In this document: piece after piece, positions 54,973 through 63,422 of the stretch | How the letters are laid out: each line of letters opens with the position of its first letter | How positions within the stretch are numbered: position 1 is the first letter of the stretch | Notes under the pieces: generated by a model | Told to the model about the DNA's origin: nothing | The model's input: the letters and a program-made list of their open reading frames with translations, nothing else | Databases searched by the model: none | Origin: Leptospira bouyouniensis | GTDB taxonomy: Bacteria > Spirochaetota > Leptospiria > Leptospirales > Leptospiraceae | DNA: 64,000 nucleotides | Direction of reading: 5' to 3' | Assembly: GCF_004769525.1 (NCBI RefSeq) | Contig: NZ_RQFT01000003.1 | Location: 876,561 to 940,560, forward strand | Made by a program: the position numbers and the translations under genes

Positions 54973-56553
54973 TTGACCAAATGCCCCCTTATGCCGATTT
55001 TGACTATAACTATGCTAACGTTCTTATCTATATCCTTTTTGGTTCTTTACGGTTTTGACATTGTGATGTTGTTTTATTTCGGCTTACACACATACCTCAT
55101 GGTATTTTTGTATAGCCGATACAAAGAAAACTGTGCGGAGGATGAATCCAAAATCCTTTCTTTAAAGGATAAAAACCTTCCCATTGTCACAGTCCAACTT
55201 CCTATTTTTAACGAATTTTATGTTGTAGATCGTTTGATTGAATCTGCATGTAATTTACAATACCCTGCAAAAAAACTACAAATCCAAGTCCTCGATGATT
55301 CCACTGATGAAACGATTGAAAAGGTAGCAGGGCTTGTCTCCCAATACAAAAAAAAGGGAATATGGATTGAACACGTTCATCGAACCAATCGCAAAGGCCA
55401 CAAAGCAGGTGCTTTGGATGAAGGGATGGCAAAAGCAAAAGGAGATTACATCGCAATTTTTGATGCAGATTTCACTCCTGACTCTGATTTTTTACTTCGA
55501 ACAATGGGATATTTTGATGATGAGTCGATAGGTATGGTCCAAACTCGCTGGGGTCATATCAACGAAACTTATAATGTCCTAACCAAAGCTCAAAGTTTCG
55601 GTATCGATGGCCACTTTATGATTGAACAAGTTGCTCGCAACGGATCAAGCCTTTGGATGAACTTCAATGGAACTGCTGGAATCTGGAGACGGTCTTGCAT
55701 CGAGGATGCAGGGGGTTGGGAACATGACACCCTCACAGAAGATTTTGATCTTTCCTACCGTGCTGAACTCAAAGGTTGGAAATTCCGTTACATCAAAGAT
55801 GTAGTTTGTAAGGCGGAAATCCCAGCCACCATGAATGCATACAAAGCCCAACAATTCCGCTGGTGCAAAGGTTCCATCCAAACTGCCGTAAAACTCATCC
55901 CGCGGATTTGGAAATCGAACGAATCCTGGAAGATCAAAGGTGAGGCCATCACTCACTTGATCAATTATTCCGTTCACCCTTTAATGATCATCAACATCCT
56001 TCTCACAGCTCCACTCCTACTCATGGAATATTGGGCTGGATTTAAGATGGAAGACCTCCCTATGGAAATTTTATTTGGATCGGCTGCTTTCCTATCCATC
56101 GGATCCATGGGACCTGTTATTTTTTACGCATATTCACAAAGAGAAATCCATAAAAATTGGAAATCAAAACTTATCTATTTACCTGTTCTCGTAATGATCG
56201 GAACAGGGATTGCGGTGATGAATACCTATGCTTGGATGGAAGCGGTTTTTGGTATCCAATCTGGTTTCAAACGCACTCCTAAACTTCGCATCGAAAAAGA
56301 AGGGGATAGCTTACAGGACAAAATCAAATATGTCGTTCCTGTAGATTACCGTGCTTTCCTTGAATTTTTTATGGGAGCCTATTGTTTGTTTTGTATCTAT
56401 TTATCCTTCATGGTTGGAAAACCATACATGATCGGATTTATGGTTCTATATTCTATTGGTTTTTTCTATGTCTCCTATCTTTCTGTTGCAGAGTCGTTTT
56501 GGAAATTCAAACCGGCGACCAAAGCAGAAAAGGAATTACGTGCCGTCGCTTAA
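54973..56553 (+). CDS. Processive family 2 glycosyltransferase, cellulose-synthase-like
   Basis: A membrane glycosyltransferase of about 525 residues. The catalytic GT2 motifs are in order: VLDDSTDET, IFDADFTPDSD (DxD), TEDFDLSYR and QQFRWCKGS (the Q-x-x-R-W motif of processive enzymes). Helices at the N-terminus and after residue 300 form a channel. It may make an exopolysaccharide or a lipid-linked glycan. The start is uncertain: TTG 54973 opens the frame, and ATG 55012 begins the first helix. Another frame from ATG 54969 (MFDQMPPYADFDYNY…) runs 29 codons in parallel. No ribosome site is seen. Confidence 0.87.
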   Translation: MTKCPLMPILTITMLTFLSISFLVLYGFDIVMLFYFGLHTYLMVFLYSRYKENCAEDESKILSLKDKNLPIVTVQLPIFNEFYVVDRLIESACNLQYPAKKLQIQVLDDSTDETIEKVAGLVSQYKKKGIWIEHVHRTNRKGHKAGALDEGMAKAKGDYIAIFDADFTPDSDFLLRTMGYFDDESIGMVQTRWGHINETYNVLTKAQSFGIDGHFMIEQVARNGSSLWMNFNGTAGIWRRSCIEDAGGWEHDTLTEDFDLSYRAELKGWKFRYIKDVVCKAEIPATMNAYKAQQFRWCKGSIQTAVKLIPRIWKSNESWKIKGEAITHLINYSVHPLMIINILLTAPLLLMEYWAGFKMEDLPMEILFGSAAFLSIGSMGPVIFYAYSQREIHKNWKSKLIYLPVLVMIGTGIAVMNTYAWMEAVFGIQSGFKRTPKLRIEKEGDSLQDKIKYVVPVDYRAFLEFFMGAYCLFCIYLSFMVGKPYMIGFMVLYSIGFFYVSYLSVAESFWKFKPATKAEKELRAVA

Positions 56554-56631
56554 GGAAAGGCGATGGTACTTACTTGACGAAACCTTTCCTTCCAAAAAGC
56601 TGTAAATTCAACCTAGGTCCAGGGGTCATCC

Positions 56632-56910
56632 ATGAGTGAAAAAGTCTACTGCGCGAACTGTTTGCATTGTGTTGTGGTTCGCCAATACGAATCGGAACAA
56701 GATAAATACATTCTTCGAGTGAAGTGTAACAAGAAGAAATGGTCAAAACGTTCCGGTGAAGAAAAACTTTATAAATACTTTACCGTAGCTCGTCGTATGC
56801 AAACAAATTGCGAATACTATGAGGAAATGGGAGAGATTCTACCTTATATCAAAAACTTGAAAAAAGAACTCCCAATCAAAGACGAAATCTACATGGTGAA
56901 AGCCGTCTAA
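56632..56910 (+). CDS. Small Cys-motif protein before the RnfC-like gene, unrecognised
   Basis: A 92-residue protein. VYCANCLHCVVVRQYE has C-x2-C-x2-C, with VKCNKKKW and TNCEYYEEMG further on, so it may bind zinc or an iron-sulfur cluster. The rest is very basic. AGGGG lies seven bases before the ATG. It precedes the RnfC-like gene by 12 bases and is probably cotranscribed. I do not know the family. Confidence 0.8.
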   Translation: MSEKVYCANCLHCVVVRQYESEQDKYILRVKCNKKKWSKRSGEEKLYKYFTVARRMQTNCEYYEEMGEILPYIKNLKKELPIKDEIYMVKAV

Positions 56911-56922
56911 ATCATAATTGGC

Positions 56923-58077
56923 GTGTTGTTTCCCAGGTTACCTCGCGCCTTCGCTCGTAAATTTCACAAAACTGAAAATAAAAAAGAACGGACGATTCAG
57001 GGTCAATTCCTGATCCCCGTTCCTGCGGGCAGCGTTATTTCTGAATCCTATCCAACGAGAGTTACACATGGGCAAGTTATGCTTTCCCATAACGGAACTA
57101 AGGTGCTGGCTCCTGTCAATGGAGTCGCAACTTTAACGGCAGATCAAAAATTCTTTCAAATCAAACAAGATGGTTCTTGGTCCACTAATTCCATTTATCA
57201 ATTTCAAAGTTATGATTTTAGTACGTTAATAGATGCGTTTGATGAAGGAGCTCTGGCGTCTCTTGATATTCAGGATATGCCACTTAAGGATTATTTTTTA
57301 AAATATAAATCAAATTCAAACTTTCAAATTGTTTTATCTCCATTCTCTCGTTACCAACATTTAGATTTTGAAGAAATGATCTTAACTTCAATGAAAGAAG
57401 CATATGTAAGTTTCATTGAATTACTAAAAACAATTTTTCCAAAAGTTGAAGTCACAAATTTTTTTGAAATACCAACGTTGAAGTTTGAACACCCGAATGG
57501 GATTCCCGAATATTTTTTGCACAAACAATTCCAGTGGGATGTAACAAAAGCAAAAAAAGCACTACAGTCAAATTCGGTTTTATATTTGGGAGCAGAAACT
57601 ATTTATCATATTTTGCGTAAGTTATATTTTGGTGAACCATTCACCAAACGACACTTAGCTGTTTTTTTAGTAGATCGAAAAGGACGAATGGATTTAGAAC
57701 CACGTCAGTTTTTTTTGACCAATGGACAATCGTTAGCTTTTATTCCAAACAATATGGATAAACGATATAAAATTGCTTCTTTTGATACAGTTTTTGAAGC
57801 TATCCAACCCATGGATGTAAATTCACTTGGTTACTTTAATATTTATGATCATTATTCGATTACTTTATATGAAAAACTCCCAGCTGTTCGAAAAGAGTTT
57901 AGTTGTATTGATTGTATGGAGTGTAATCATTACTGTCCAACGCAAACAAATCCTTTTCAATTGATTAAAGGAAAAATAGAAGAATTCGATAAAGATAAAT
58001 GTGTTAGTTGTGGGATTTGTACTGTGTACTGTCCTTCTGGAATTGATATTCGAAAACGAATAGAAGAGGTTGTTTAA
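56923..58077 (+). CDS. RnfC-like iron-sulfur protein
   Basis: A 384-residue protein. PVPAGSVISESYPTRVTHGQ with PVNGVATLTADQKFF is a barrel-sandwich domain as in the start of RnfC. A middle region has the GAETIYHILRKLYFGEP helix and GQSLAFIP. The end holds two ferredoxin motifs: CIDCMECNHYCPTQ and CVSCGICTVYCPSG, giving two 4Fe-4S clusters. The expected NADH/FMN-binding signature of full RnfC or NuoF is not evident, so it may be only an electron-transfer relay. The start is GTG 56923. Complex partners RnfA, B, E and G are not in this window. Confidence 0.82.
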   Translation: MLFPRLPRAFARKFHKTENKKERTIQGQFLIPVPAGSVISESYPTRVTHGQVMLSHNGTKVLAPVNGVATLTADQKFFQIKQDGSWSTNSIYQFQSYDFSTLIDAFDEGALASLDIQDMPLKDYFLKYKSNSNFQIVLSPFSRYQHLDFEEMILTSMKEAYVSFIELLKTIFPKVEVTNFFEIPTLKFEHPNGIPEYFLHKQFQWDVTKAKKALQSNSVLYLGAETIYHILRKLYFGEPFTKRHLAVFLVDRKGRMDLEPRQFFLTNGQSLAFIPNNMDKRYKIASFDTVFEAIQPMDVNSLGYFNIYDHYSITLYEKLPAVRKEFSCIDCMECNHYCPTQTNPFQLIKGKIEEFDKDKCVSCGICTVYCPSGIDIRKRIEEVV

Positions 58078-58088
58078 TAAAAATTTAT

Positions 58089-58979
58089 ATGTTAAAAAAC
58101 CTTTATATACTTTCGGAAAATAGTTGGGGAATCAAATCCTCTGAAATCTTTGCTGATTTCTTTTATTTTTTAACATTGATCGGTTTTTTCGGTTATTCGG
58201 TAGGATTTGTAACACCACTCCCAATTCTACCTATCATCATCGCATCGACATTTACCCTGATTTATTTGGGATTTTGTATTCGGATGAAACAATCACCCTA
58301 TTGGCTGGGACTGATAGCTCAATTATTATTAGTTTTGTTAATTTTGCCATCTGTATGGTTAAGTCCAGTATTGTTATCATTTGCTTTGTTGTTCACTTAC
58401 TTGTTTCATTATTATCTCATCCAATATTATTCTTTAAGGATTCCAATTTTCTGCTTAGCAATTTTGTTTTTGTTCCTTTTTGATACTGCGTTTTCTTTGA
58501 TGGGGCAACAGTTCCGGTCCGAATACACTTTGTCATCTTTGGCAGGAATTCCTCTCGAATCATTGTTCCTTCCAATGACATTACCATGGGGATCTATCGA
58601 ATCCTCAAATACAAAAGTTTTCCTTTCCATCGCAGAGAGTTTGGGAGTATTTTTATTAGTAACAGTCGCATGGGTTTCTTTTCGAAGAACCATTTTGATA
58701 AGTTTCTTTGTGTGTTGGTATGTTTTATTCTTATGTTGGGGATTTGGTGCGAACTTAAGTGGCTTTTCTTGGAATCTTTCCTATGCTTCATTGGCCTTTT
58801 TTCTACAATTAGCTCCAGGTAGATATTTTTACGGATCCTTTTATGTGACAATTGTCAGCTTTGTTATTTTAATCCCTATCGCTTTTTTTGTAGGAAAAAT
58901 GGGGATAAGTGCTATATGGATAGTGGTAGTTTTTTTTCTAATAGAATCCTTATTTGTTAGGGTTTTTCTTGGAAAATAA
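58089..58979 (+). CDS. Membrane protein after the RnfC-like gene, perhaps RnfD-like
   Basis: A 296-residue protein of about eight helices, extremely hydrophobic, starting MLKNLYILSENSWGIKSSEI. It lies 11 bases after the RnfC-like gene. The position and length fit RnfD, which follows rnfC in Rnf operons. The flavin-attaching S-G-A-T-S motif of RnfD is not found, so this is only a suggestion from context. Confidence 0.75.
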   Translation: MLKNLYILSENSWGIKSSEIFADFFYFLTLIGFFGYSVGFVTPLPILPIIIASTFTLIYLGFCIRMKQSPYWLGLIAQLLLVLLILPSVWLSPVLLSFALLFTYLFHYYLIQYYSLRIPIFCLAILFLFLFDTAFSLMGQQFRSEYTLSSLAGIPLESLFLPMTLPWGSIESSNTKVFLSIAESLGVFLLVTVAWVSFRRTILISFFVCWYVLFLCWGFGANLSGFSWNLSYASLAFFLQLAPGRYFYGSFYVTIVSFVILIPIAFFVGKMGISAIWIVVVFFLIESLFVRVFLGK

Positions 58980-59014
58980 GTCGAGTTTGGAAATGTGGGA
59001 GTAAGTAATACCAA

Positions 59015-59476
59015 ATGAATCAACTTCTGGAGATTCTGGACCCAAAAAATATCATTTTCGACTTTAAAGCATCCACGAAAGAAGATGCAATTCGAAAGAT
59101 GATTTCTCATCTGGTCACCACACAAACATTAGAGGCTATACATGAGGAAGAAACTGTATCTTCCTTAATGAATCGCGAAAAATCGATGTCGACTGGTATT
59201 GGAAGTGGAGTTGCAATTCCTCATTGTTCTGTTCATTATGTTAATGAACTCAAGTGTGCAATGGCAATTTCACCTGGTGGTATTGATTTTGATGCATTAG
59301 ACCATGGACTAGTACAGATCTTTATCATGTTGATCGTTCCCAAAAACAAATTTCAGGATCATATCAAAACTCTAGCTTTAATTGCAAAAACTTTAAACAT
59401 TCCTGAAGAAAGAGAAAAACTGATCAAAGCCAAAAATTTCGAAGAAATCCAAAAGGCATTCCTCTCGAAAAGTTAA
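59015..59476 (+). CDS. ptsN: PTS nitrogen-type EIIA (PtsN-like)
   Basis: A 153-residue EIIA domain of the fructose/mannitol family. IGSGVAIPHCSVHYVNELK contains the phosphorylated His. The start LLEILDPKNIIFDFKASTKEDAIRKMI and the end LALIAKTLNIPEEREKLIKA are typical of PtsN. It regulates rather than transports in species without sugar PTS genes. It sits in a plus-strand run but its neighbours give no functional clue. Confidence 0.92.
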   Translation: MNQLLEILDPKNIIFDFKASTKEDAIRKMISHLVTTQTLEAIHEEETVSSLMNREKSMSTGIGSGVAIPHCSVHYVNELKCAMAISPGGIDFDALDHGLVQIFIMLIVPKNKFQDHIKTLALIAKTLNIPEEREKLIKAKNFEEIQKAFLSKS

Positions 59477-59480
59477 TGTT

Positions 59481-60371
59481 GTGAAGTCGGAAGTATTCCG
59501 TTTTCTTTATTATCTTTTGCTATTGTCACTCGTGAGTAGTTTTGTCTCAGAGTTTCATACCAAGGACAAATCATATTTATATGCGGATTCGGGAATCTCA
59601 AGTGTAAATTCAAATCAAACTAACGTATTTCAATCGTATATTGATTTTTGGAAAAGAATTTTATTTGAGTCAGGTGGTTCAACACAAAACGGCGAAACGG
59701 TATATGGGCATATTGGTAACCGTTTTTTTGCAACTTTCCATTTAGCAATCTTTAGTATACTATTTGGTTCCATTTTTGCATTTGGATCATCGTTACTTAC
59801 AATTTACCTACGATCAAAAAGATTATATAATTTTCTATATTTTATCTCTAATTTTATTTTATCGACACCCGTTTTTATCGTCGCCATACTTTTGTTAATT
59901 GTATTTTTTTATAAATTAGAATGGTTTCCTCCTGGAGGATATGAAACGGGAAATACTTATTTCATTGTTTTACCTGGAATAACATTAGGTTCTAGAATTT
60001 TTTCCAGGTTAACTCTCTATTTATTACCAGAAGTAGTAAAAGAATCGAAATCAAAATACACACAATTATTATTAACTAGATCTTACCCATGGAGTCATAT
60101 TGTTGGCATAGAAATTTTTCTAAAAGTATTGCCTGTCACTTTAATTCTTCTTGTTTTAGATTTTGGTTCATTGTTGTCAGGTGCGATGGTTGTTGAAGAA
60201 ATATTCTTTTTCCCCGGTGTTGGGAAATCATTGTATTACTCAATTAAATCTATGGATACCTATTTATTATCAACCTTACTTATGTATTCTGGAATCATAT
60301 TTTATATTCTAAATCGAATTGGTTTTCACTTACAAAACTATTTATCAGGGGAGTATCAAAATGCTCCTTAA
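59481..60371 (+). CDS. ABC permease, oligopeptide-transport DppB type
   Basis: A 296-residue inner-membrane subunit. FATFHLAIFSILFGSIFAFG begins the transmembrane domain. The typical long external segment LEWFPPGGYETGNTYFIVLP and the EAA-like loop LTLYLLPEVVKESKSKYTQLLLTRSYPWSHIVG follow. It then has LLSGAMVVEEIFFFPGVGKSLYYSI, the DppB/OppB signature. Start is GTG 59481. The DppC-like gene overlaps its stop by 11 bases. Confidence 0.88.
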   Translation: MKSEVFRFLYYLLLLSLVSSFVSEFHTKDKSYLYADSGISSVNSNQTNVFQSYIDFWKRILFESGGSTQNGETVYGHIGNRFFATFHLAIFSILFGSIFAFGSSLLTIYLRSKRLYNFLYFISNFILSTPVFIVAILLLIVFFYKLEWFPPGGYETGNTYFIVLPGITLGSRIFSRLTLYLLPEVVKESKSKYTQLLLTRSYPWSHIVGIEIFLKVLPVTLILLVLDFGSLLSGAMVVEEIFFFPGVGKSLYYSIKSMDTYLLSTLLMYSGIIFYILNRIGFHLQNYLSGEYQNAP

Positions 60372-61131
60372 CTCTATTCGTTTATTATTTTTTGGAACTA
60401 TTTTGTGGGGGATCGTTTTTTTGCCAGCTCCTTCTAATGTTGACCTAATGAATAATAATTTACCGTTTTTAACAGATGGATTTTTGTTCGGATCTGATCG
60501 ATTGGGAAGAGATAATTTGGCACTTTTTTGTTACGGCGCGATGTCTACCATTTTGATTGTGATTCCCGCAAGGATTCTAACAATATTGTTTTCATTTTTC
60601 GTATCAACATTTTCGTTAGTATTTCCTAAAAGATCTGATTTTTTGTTATCTGGATTTGTTTCGGTTTCACTATCCATTCCTTCTCTATTATCAGCACTCA
60701 TCGTGATCAGTATTTTACCAAACAATCCATTTTCACTTATGGTTGCGATCCTTGTTTCGGACTGGGCAATGGTATATGAAACCTTAACTGCAAAAATTCG
60801 TGAGATCCAAACAAGTCCTTATATTTCTGCTTCACTCTGTTTTGGTGCAAAACCAAAACATCTCATATTTTTACATTATTTACCTGCTTTAAAAAACATG
60901 TTTCAATTCTTGTTTTTTTCAGGATTACCAACTGTTGTCATGACAACGGCTCTTTTTTCTTATTTAGGGATTCAGACTTCTGTAGGTGATACTGGACCAG
61001 GTTTGGGGGAACAAATTTCATTTTCCAAAGATTATTTTGATCAGTCTCCATTTTCCGTTTTGCTTCCGATCATTGCTATTTTAACTTTGGTGTATTCATT
61101 GGGGTCCCGTAATCAAAGATATGAAACATAA
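60361..61131 (+). CDS. ABC permease, oligopeptide-transport DppC type
   Basis: A 256-residue partner of the preceding permease. GFLFGSDRLGRDNLALFCYG is the conserved DppC N-terminal segment. ISASLCFGAKPKHLIFLHYLPALKN is the cytoplasmic EAA-like loop. The ATG at 60361 has GGGAG nine bases upstream; an earlier in-frame start at 60319 would lie well inside the DppB gene. Neither a peptide-binding protein nor a paired ATPase follows, so they must be encoded elsewhere. The PEGA gene overlaps the stop by 11 bases. Confidence 0.87.
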   Translation: MLLNSIRLLFFGTILWGIVFLPAPSNVDLMNNNLPFLTDGFLFGSDRLGRDNLALFCYGAMSTILIVIPARILTILFSFFVSTFSLVFPKRSDFLLSGFVSVSLSIPSLLSALIVISILPNNPFSLMVAILVSDWAMVYETLTAKIREIQTSPYISASLCFGAKPKHLIFLHYLPALKNMFQFLFFSGLPTVVMTTALFSYLGIQTSVGDTGPGLGEQISFSKDYFDQSPFSVLLPIIAILTLVYSLGSRNQRYET

Positions 61132-62764
61132 AATTTCAGCTTTTTTGCTAATTGTGGGATTACTTGTGAATACCATTCCTCTTATTGCAATAGATGATTA
61201 TTATAATTTCCCTAGCCAATCATATAAAGGTAGTGTTACCTTTGAAACAAACAGGAGTTTGTGTATTTTTCCATTTGTTGCAACAAAAGAAGATGTGACA
61301 AAGGAATATTTGATGAAAGGGATTCCTTCGGTTTTATTGTCGGAGTTACGTAATTTAGAATATACTTATGTAGAGTACCCTCGCCAAAATATTGTTTATC
61401 ATTCTTTTGGTGAAAATCCTATCTCAACACTTCAAGAGAAAATTGATGCAGAATCTCCAAATGTAAAAAGAAAACGTAAGGAGGTTAACGATGAGAAGGA
61501 TTTGGATGATTTAAGAATTGGAAAAAAACAGGTTTCGCCTGAAAAAGATCCGCGTTATATCAAAATCACAATCAAACAAATGTGGGATAAAAAACCTTTG
61601 TCACCTGACGAGGCCTATGGGGCTGCAACCAAAATGGGTTGTGATTACATTCTATCCGGATCATTTGAAATAAATGACAACACTTTGAAAACGAAAGTTT
61701 TTTTATTTGATGATTACGAAGGAAAAACATTTCCTTTTGAGCACCAAACGTCCGTCATAAGAGCATACCAAGAGATGGGGCCTCTAGGAGAATCAATTAA
61801 AGAGAAATTACAAGGGAAAGAAACGACATTTGTAGAAGTGTCAGCAGGCGGATTAGAAGGTGCTCTTGTCTATATAGATGGTATATATTTAGGTAAAACT
61901 CCCCTTGCGGATAAAAAGTTTCCGATCGGTAAAAGATCTTTATTTATATTCAAAGAAGGGTATTTTCCATATAAGTCAGATGTTTTATTGGAAAAGGGAA
62001 AAAAGTTCCAAATCGATACCAATCTTTCTTTAAAACTGAGTAGTTCTTATATCACAGTCACTTCAAATGTTGAATCTGATGTGTATTTAGGAATTCAATA
62101 TTTGGGCAAAACTCCTATTAAGCGAATTGCAATCCCATCAGGTATGAATCGTTTGCGATTATCAAGAGAAGGTTACATCGATTCTTTTCGTGGAATTGAT
62201 GCAAAAGATGATGAAGAAACCGTCGTCGATATTCAAATGCGTGAAGGACAAACGGAAGTTTATTATAAAAATAAACAAAATGTGTTTCTAGATCATACAT
62301 ATAAAGATTTTACAACTTATTCAATTTATGGTGCATTATTGTTTTATGCAAGTTATGCATATTTAAATTATGCATCTCGTCAGGCATATTCAGGAGCAAG
62401 ATCACAAGTTACATTGACAGATGCAGTTGCAATTACTACCTTTTATCAAAATAATTCTAATGAATTCATTTTCTGGTATTACACACAAAATCAAATTATA
62501 GATGATGCTGAGTCAAAAGCAAAAAATCTGAAACGAATCGCAGGTACGTTACCAACAGAAAATCGTAGGGACCGTCAACTTGTGGCTGGCCCGATGGTGA
62601 TTCTTATGGGGCTTATGCTGGTGTCAGCTGCTACGTTTTATTTCTTAGGTTTAGACCAAGAGACGTTGGAAATTGGATACTTACCAATTAATCCTGCGTT
62701 TGCCAACCAAGGGCAGTCTGCGATTGAAGGATATGGTTTTATGCAATTTCATCTTCGTTACTAA
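61121..62764 (+). CDS. PEGA-domain envelope protein
   Basis: A 547-residue exported protein with signal peptide MKHKISAFLLIVGLLVNTIPLIA. About 200 residues follow, including FLMKGIPSVLLSEL-like helices and YGAATKMGCDYILSGSFE, a TolB-N/FlgO-type pattern. Then two PEGA repeats occur: GALVYIDGIYLGKTPLADK and SDVYLGIQYLGKTPIKR, near residues 246 and 310. Two membrane-like helices lie near residues 400 and 495. PEGA modules are surface or envelope beta folds. The gene is coupled to the DppC-like permease by an 11-base overlap. Confidence 0.85.
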   Translation: MKHKISAFLLIVGLLVNTIPLIAIDDYYNFPSQSYKGSVTFETNRSLCIFPFVATKEDVTKEYLMKGIPSVLLSELRNLEYTYVEYPRQNIVYHSFGENPISTLQEKIDAESPNVKRKRKEVNDEKDLDDLRIGKKQVSPEKDPRYIKITIKQMWDKKPLSPDEAYGAATKMGCDYILSGSFEINDNTLKTKVFLFDDYEGKTFPFEHQTSVIRAYQEMGPLGESIKEKLQGKETTFVEVSAGGLEGALVYIDGIYLGKTPLADKKFPIGKRSLFIFKEGYFPYKSDVLLEKGKKFQIDTNLSLKLSSSYITVTSNVESDVYLGIQYLGKTPIKRIAIPSGMNRLRLSREGYIDSFRGIDAKDDEETVVDIQMREGQTEVYYKNKQNVFLDHTYKDFTTYSIYGALLFYASYAYLNYASRQAYSGARSQVTLTDAVAITTFYQNNSNEFIFWYYTQNQIIDDAESKAKNLKRIAGTLPTENRRDRQLVAGPMVILMGLMLVSAATFYFLGLDQETLEIGYLPINPAFANQGQSAIEGYGFMQFHLRY

Positions 62765-62873
62765 CTGTTAAATATTGTTTAAAATTATGGTACTTTTATT
62801 CTAAGTAATATAAGTTTGATGTTTCATTTTTTGTCCTAATGGTTTTAATCTTAAATGGAGGTCATTTGTCTTT

Positions 62874-63344
62874 GTGGATGAGATAGAATTTCGAATACTG
62901 AAGCCAGGTGACTTTGGAATGATTTCTCAAATCTCAAATTGGTATCTTGAAGAATGGAATATTCCAATTGAAAAAACACATTCTAAGCTTGAGTTGGTTG
63001 CAAATGATCCTACACAATTCCAGGTAATCATGTTTGTTGATAGAAATCCAGTTTCTACAGGTGGAGTCTACCAACATGTAGGACTATTGGATGTGAAACC
63101 TCAATTTAAGATATATAAACACTGGTTAGGTTTTGTCTATACAGATTCCCATTTTCGTCGTAGAGGATTTGGGGCCTTGTTGTGCGAACATATAGAATCT
63201 TTGGCAAAGGATCGTGGAATCATGAATCTTTATTTATTTTCTGATACTGCGGTTGGATTGTACAAAAGACTTGGTTGGCAAGAGTTGGAAACGGTTGGTT
63301 ACGGCAACCGAATGGTGACAGTGATGGGGAGGGAGTTGGGCTAG
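62874..63344 (+). CDS. GNAT-family N-acetyltransferase
   Basis: A 156-residue acetyltransferase. WLGFVYTDSHFRRRGFGALLCEHIESLA is the acetyl-CoA loop (R-R-x-F-G) and YLFSDTAVGLYKRLGWQEL the C-terminal segment. Start is GTG 62874, with GGAGG twelve bases upstream. The acceptor substrate is unknown. It is unrelated in detail to the other GNAT gene at 16 kb. Confidence 0.9.
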   Translation: MDEIEFRILKPGDFGMISQISNWYLEEWNIPIEKTHSKLELVANDPTQFQVIMFVDRNPVSTGGVYQHVGLLDVKPQFKIYKHWLGFVYTDSHFRRRGFGALLCEHIESLAKDRGIMNLYLFSDTAVGLYKRLGWQELETVGYGNRMVTVMGRELG

Positions 63345-63349
63345 TAAGA

Positions 63350-63422
63350 AGGTATAGATCCCCGCCCAAATCGAACTGGGTGGGGTTATCCACCCGCCAC
63401 CCAATGACCTCTATCTACCACA
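63350..63422 (+). repeat. Dispersed GC-rich intergenic repeat, copy C
   Basis: GATCCCCGCCC, spacer, GGGTGGGGTTATCCACCC, GCCACCCAAT and CTACCAC match copies A and B. It begins six bases after the GNAT stop codon, the same orientation as copy A. Confidence 0.82.
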
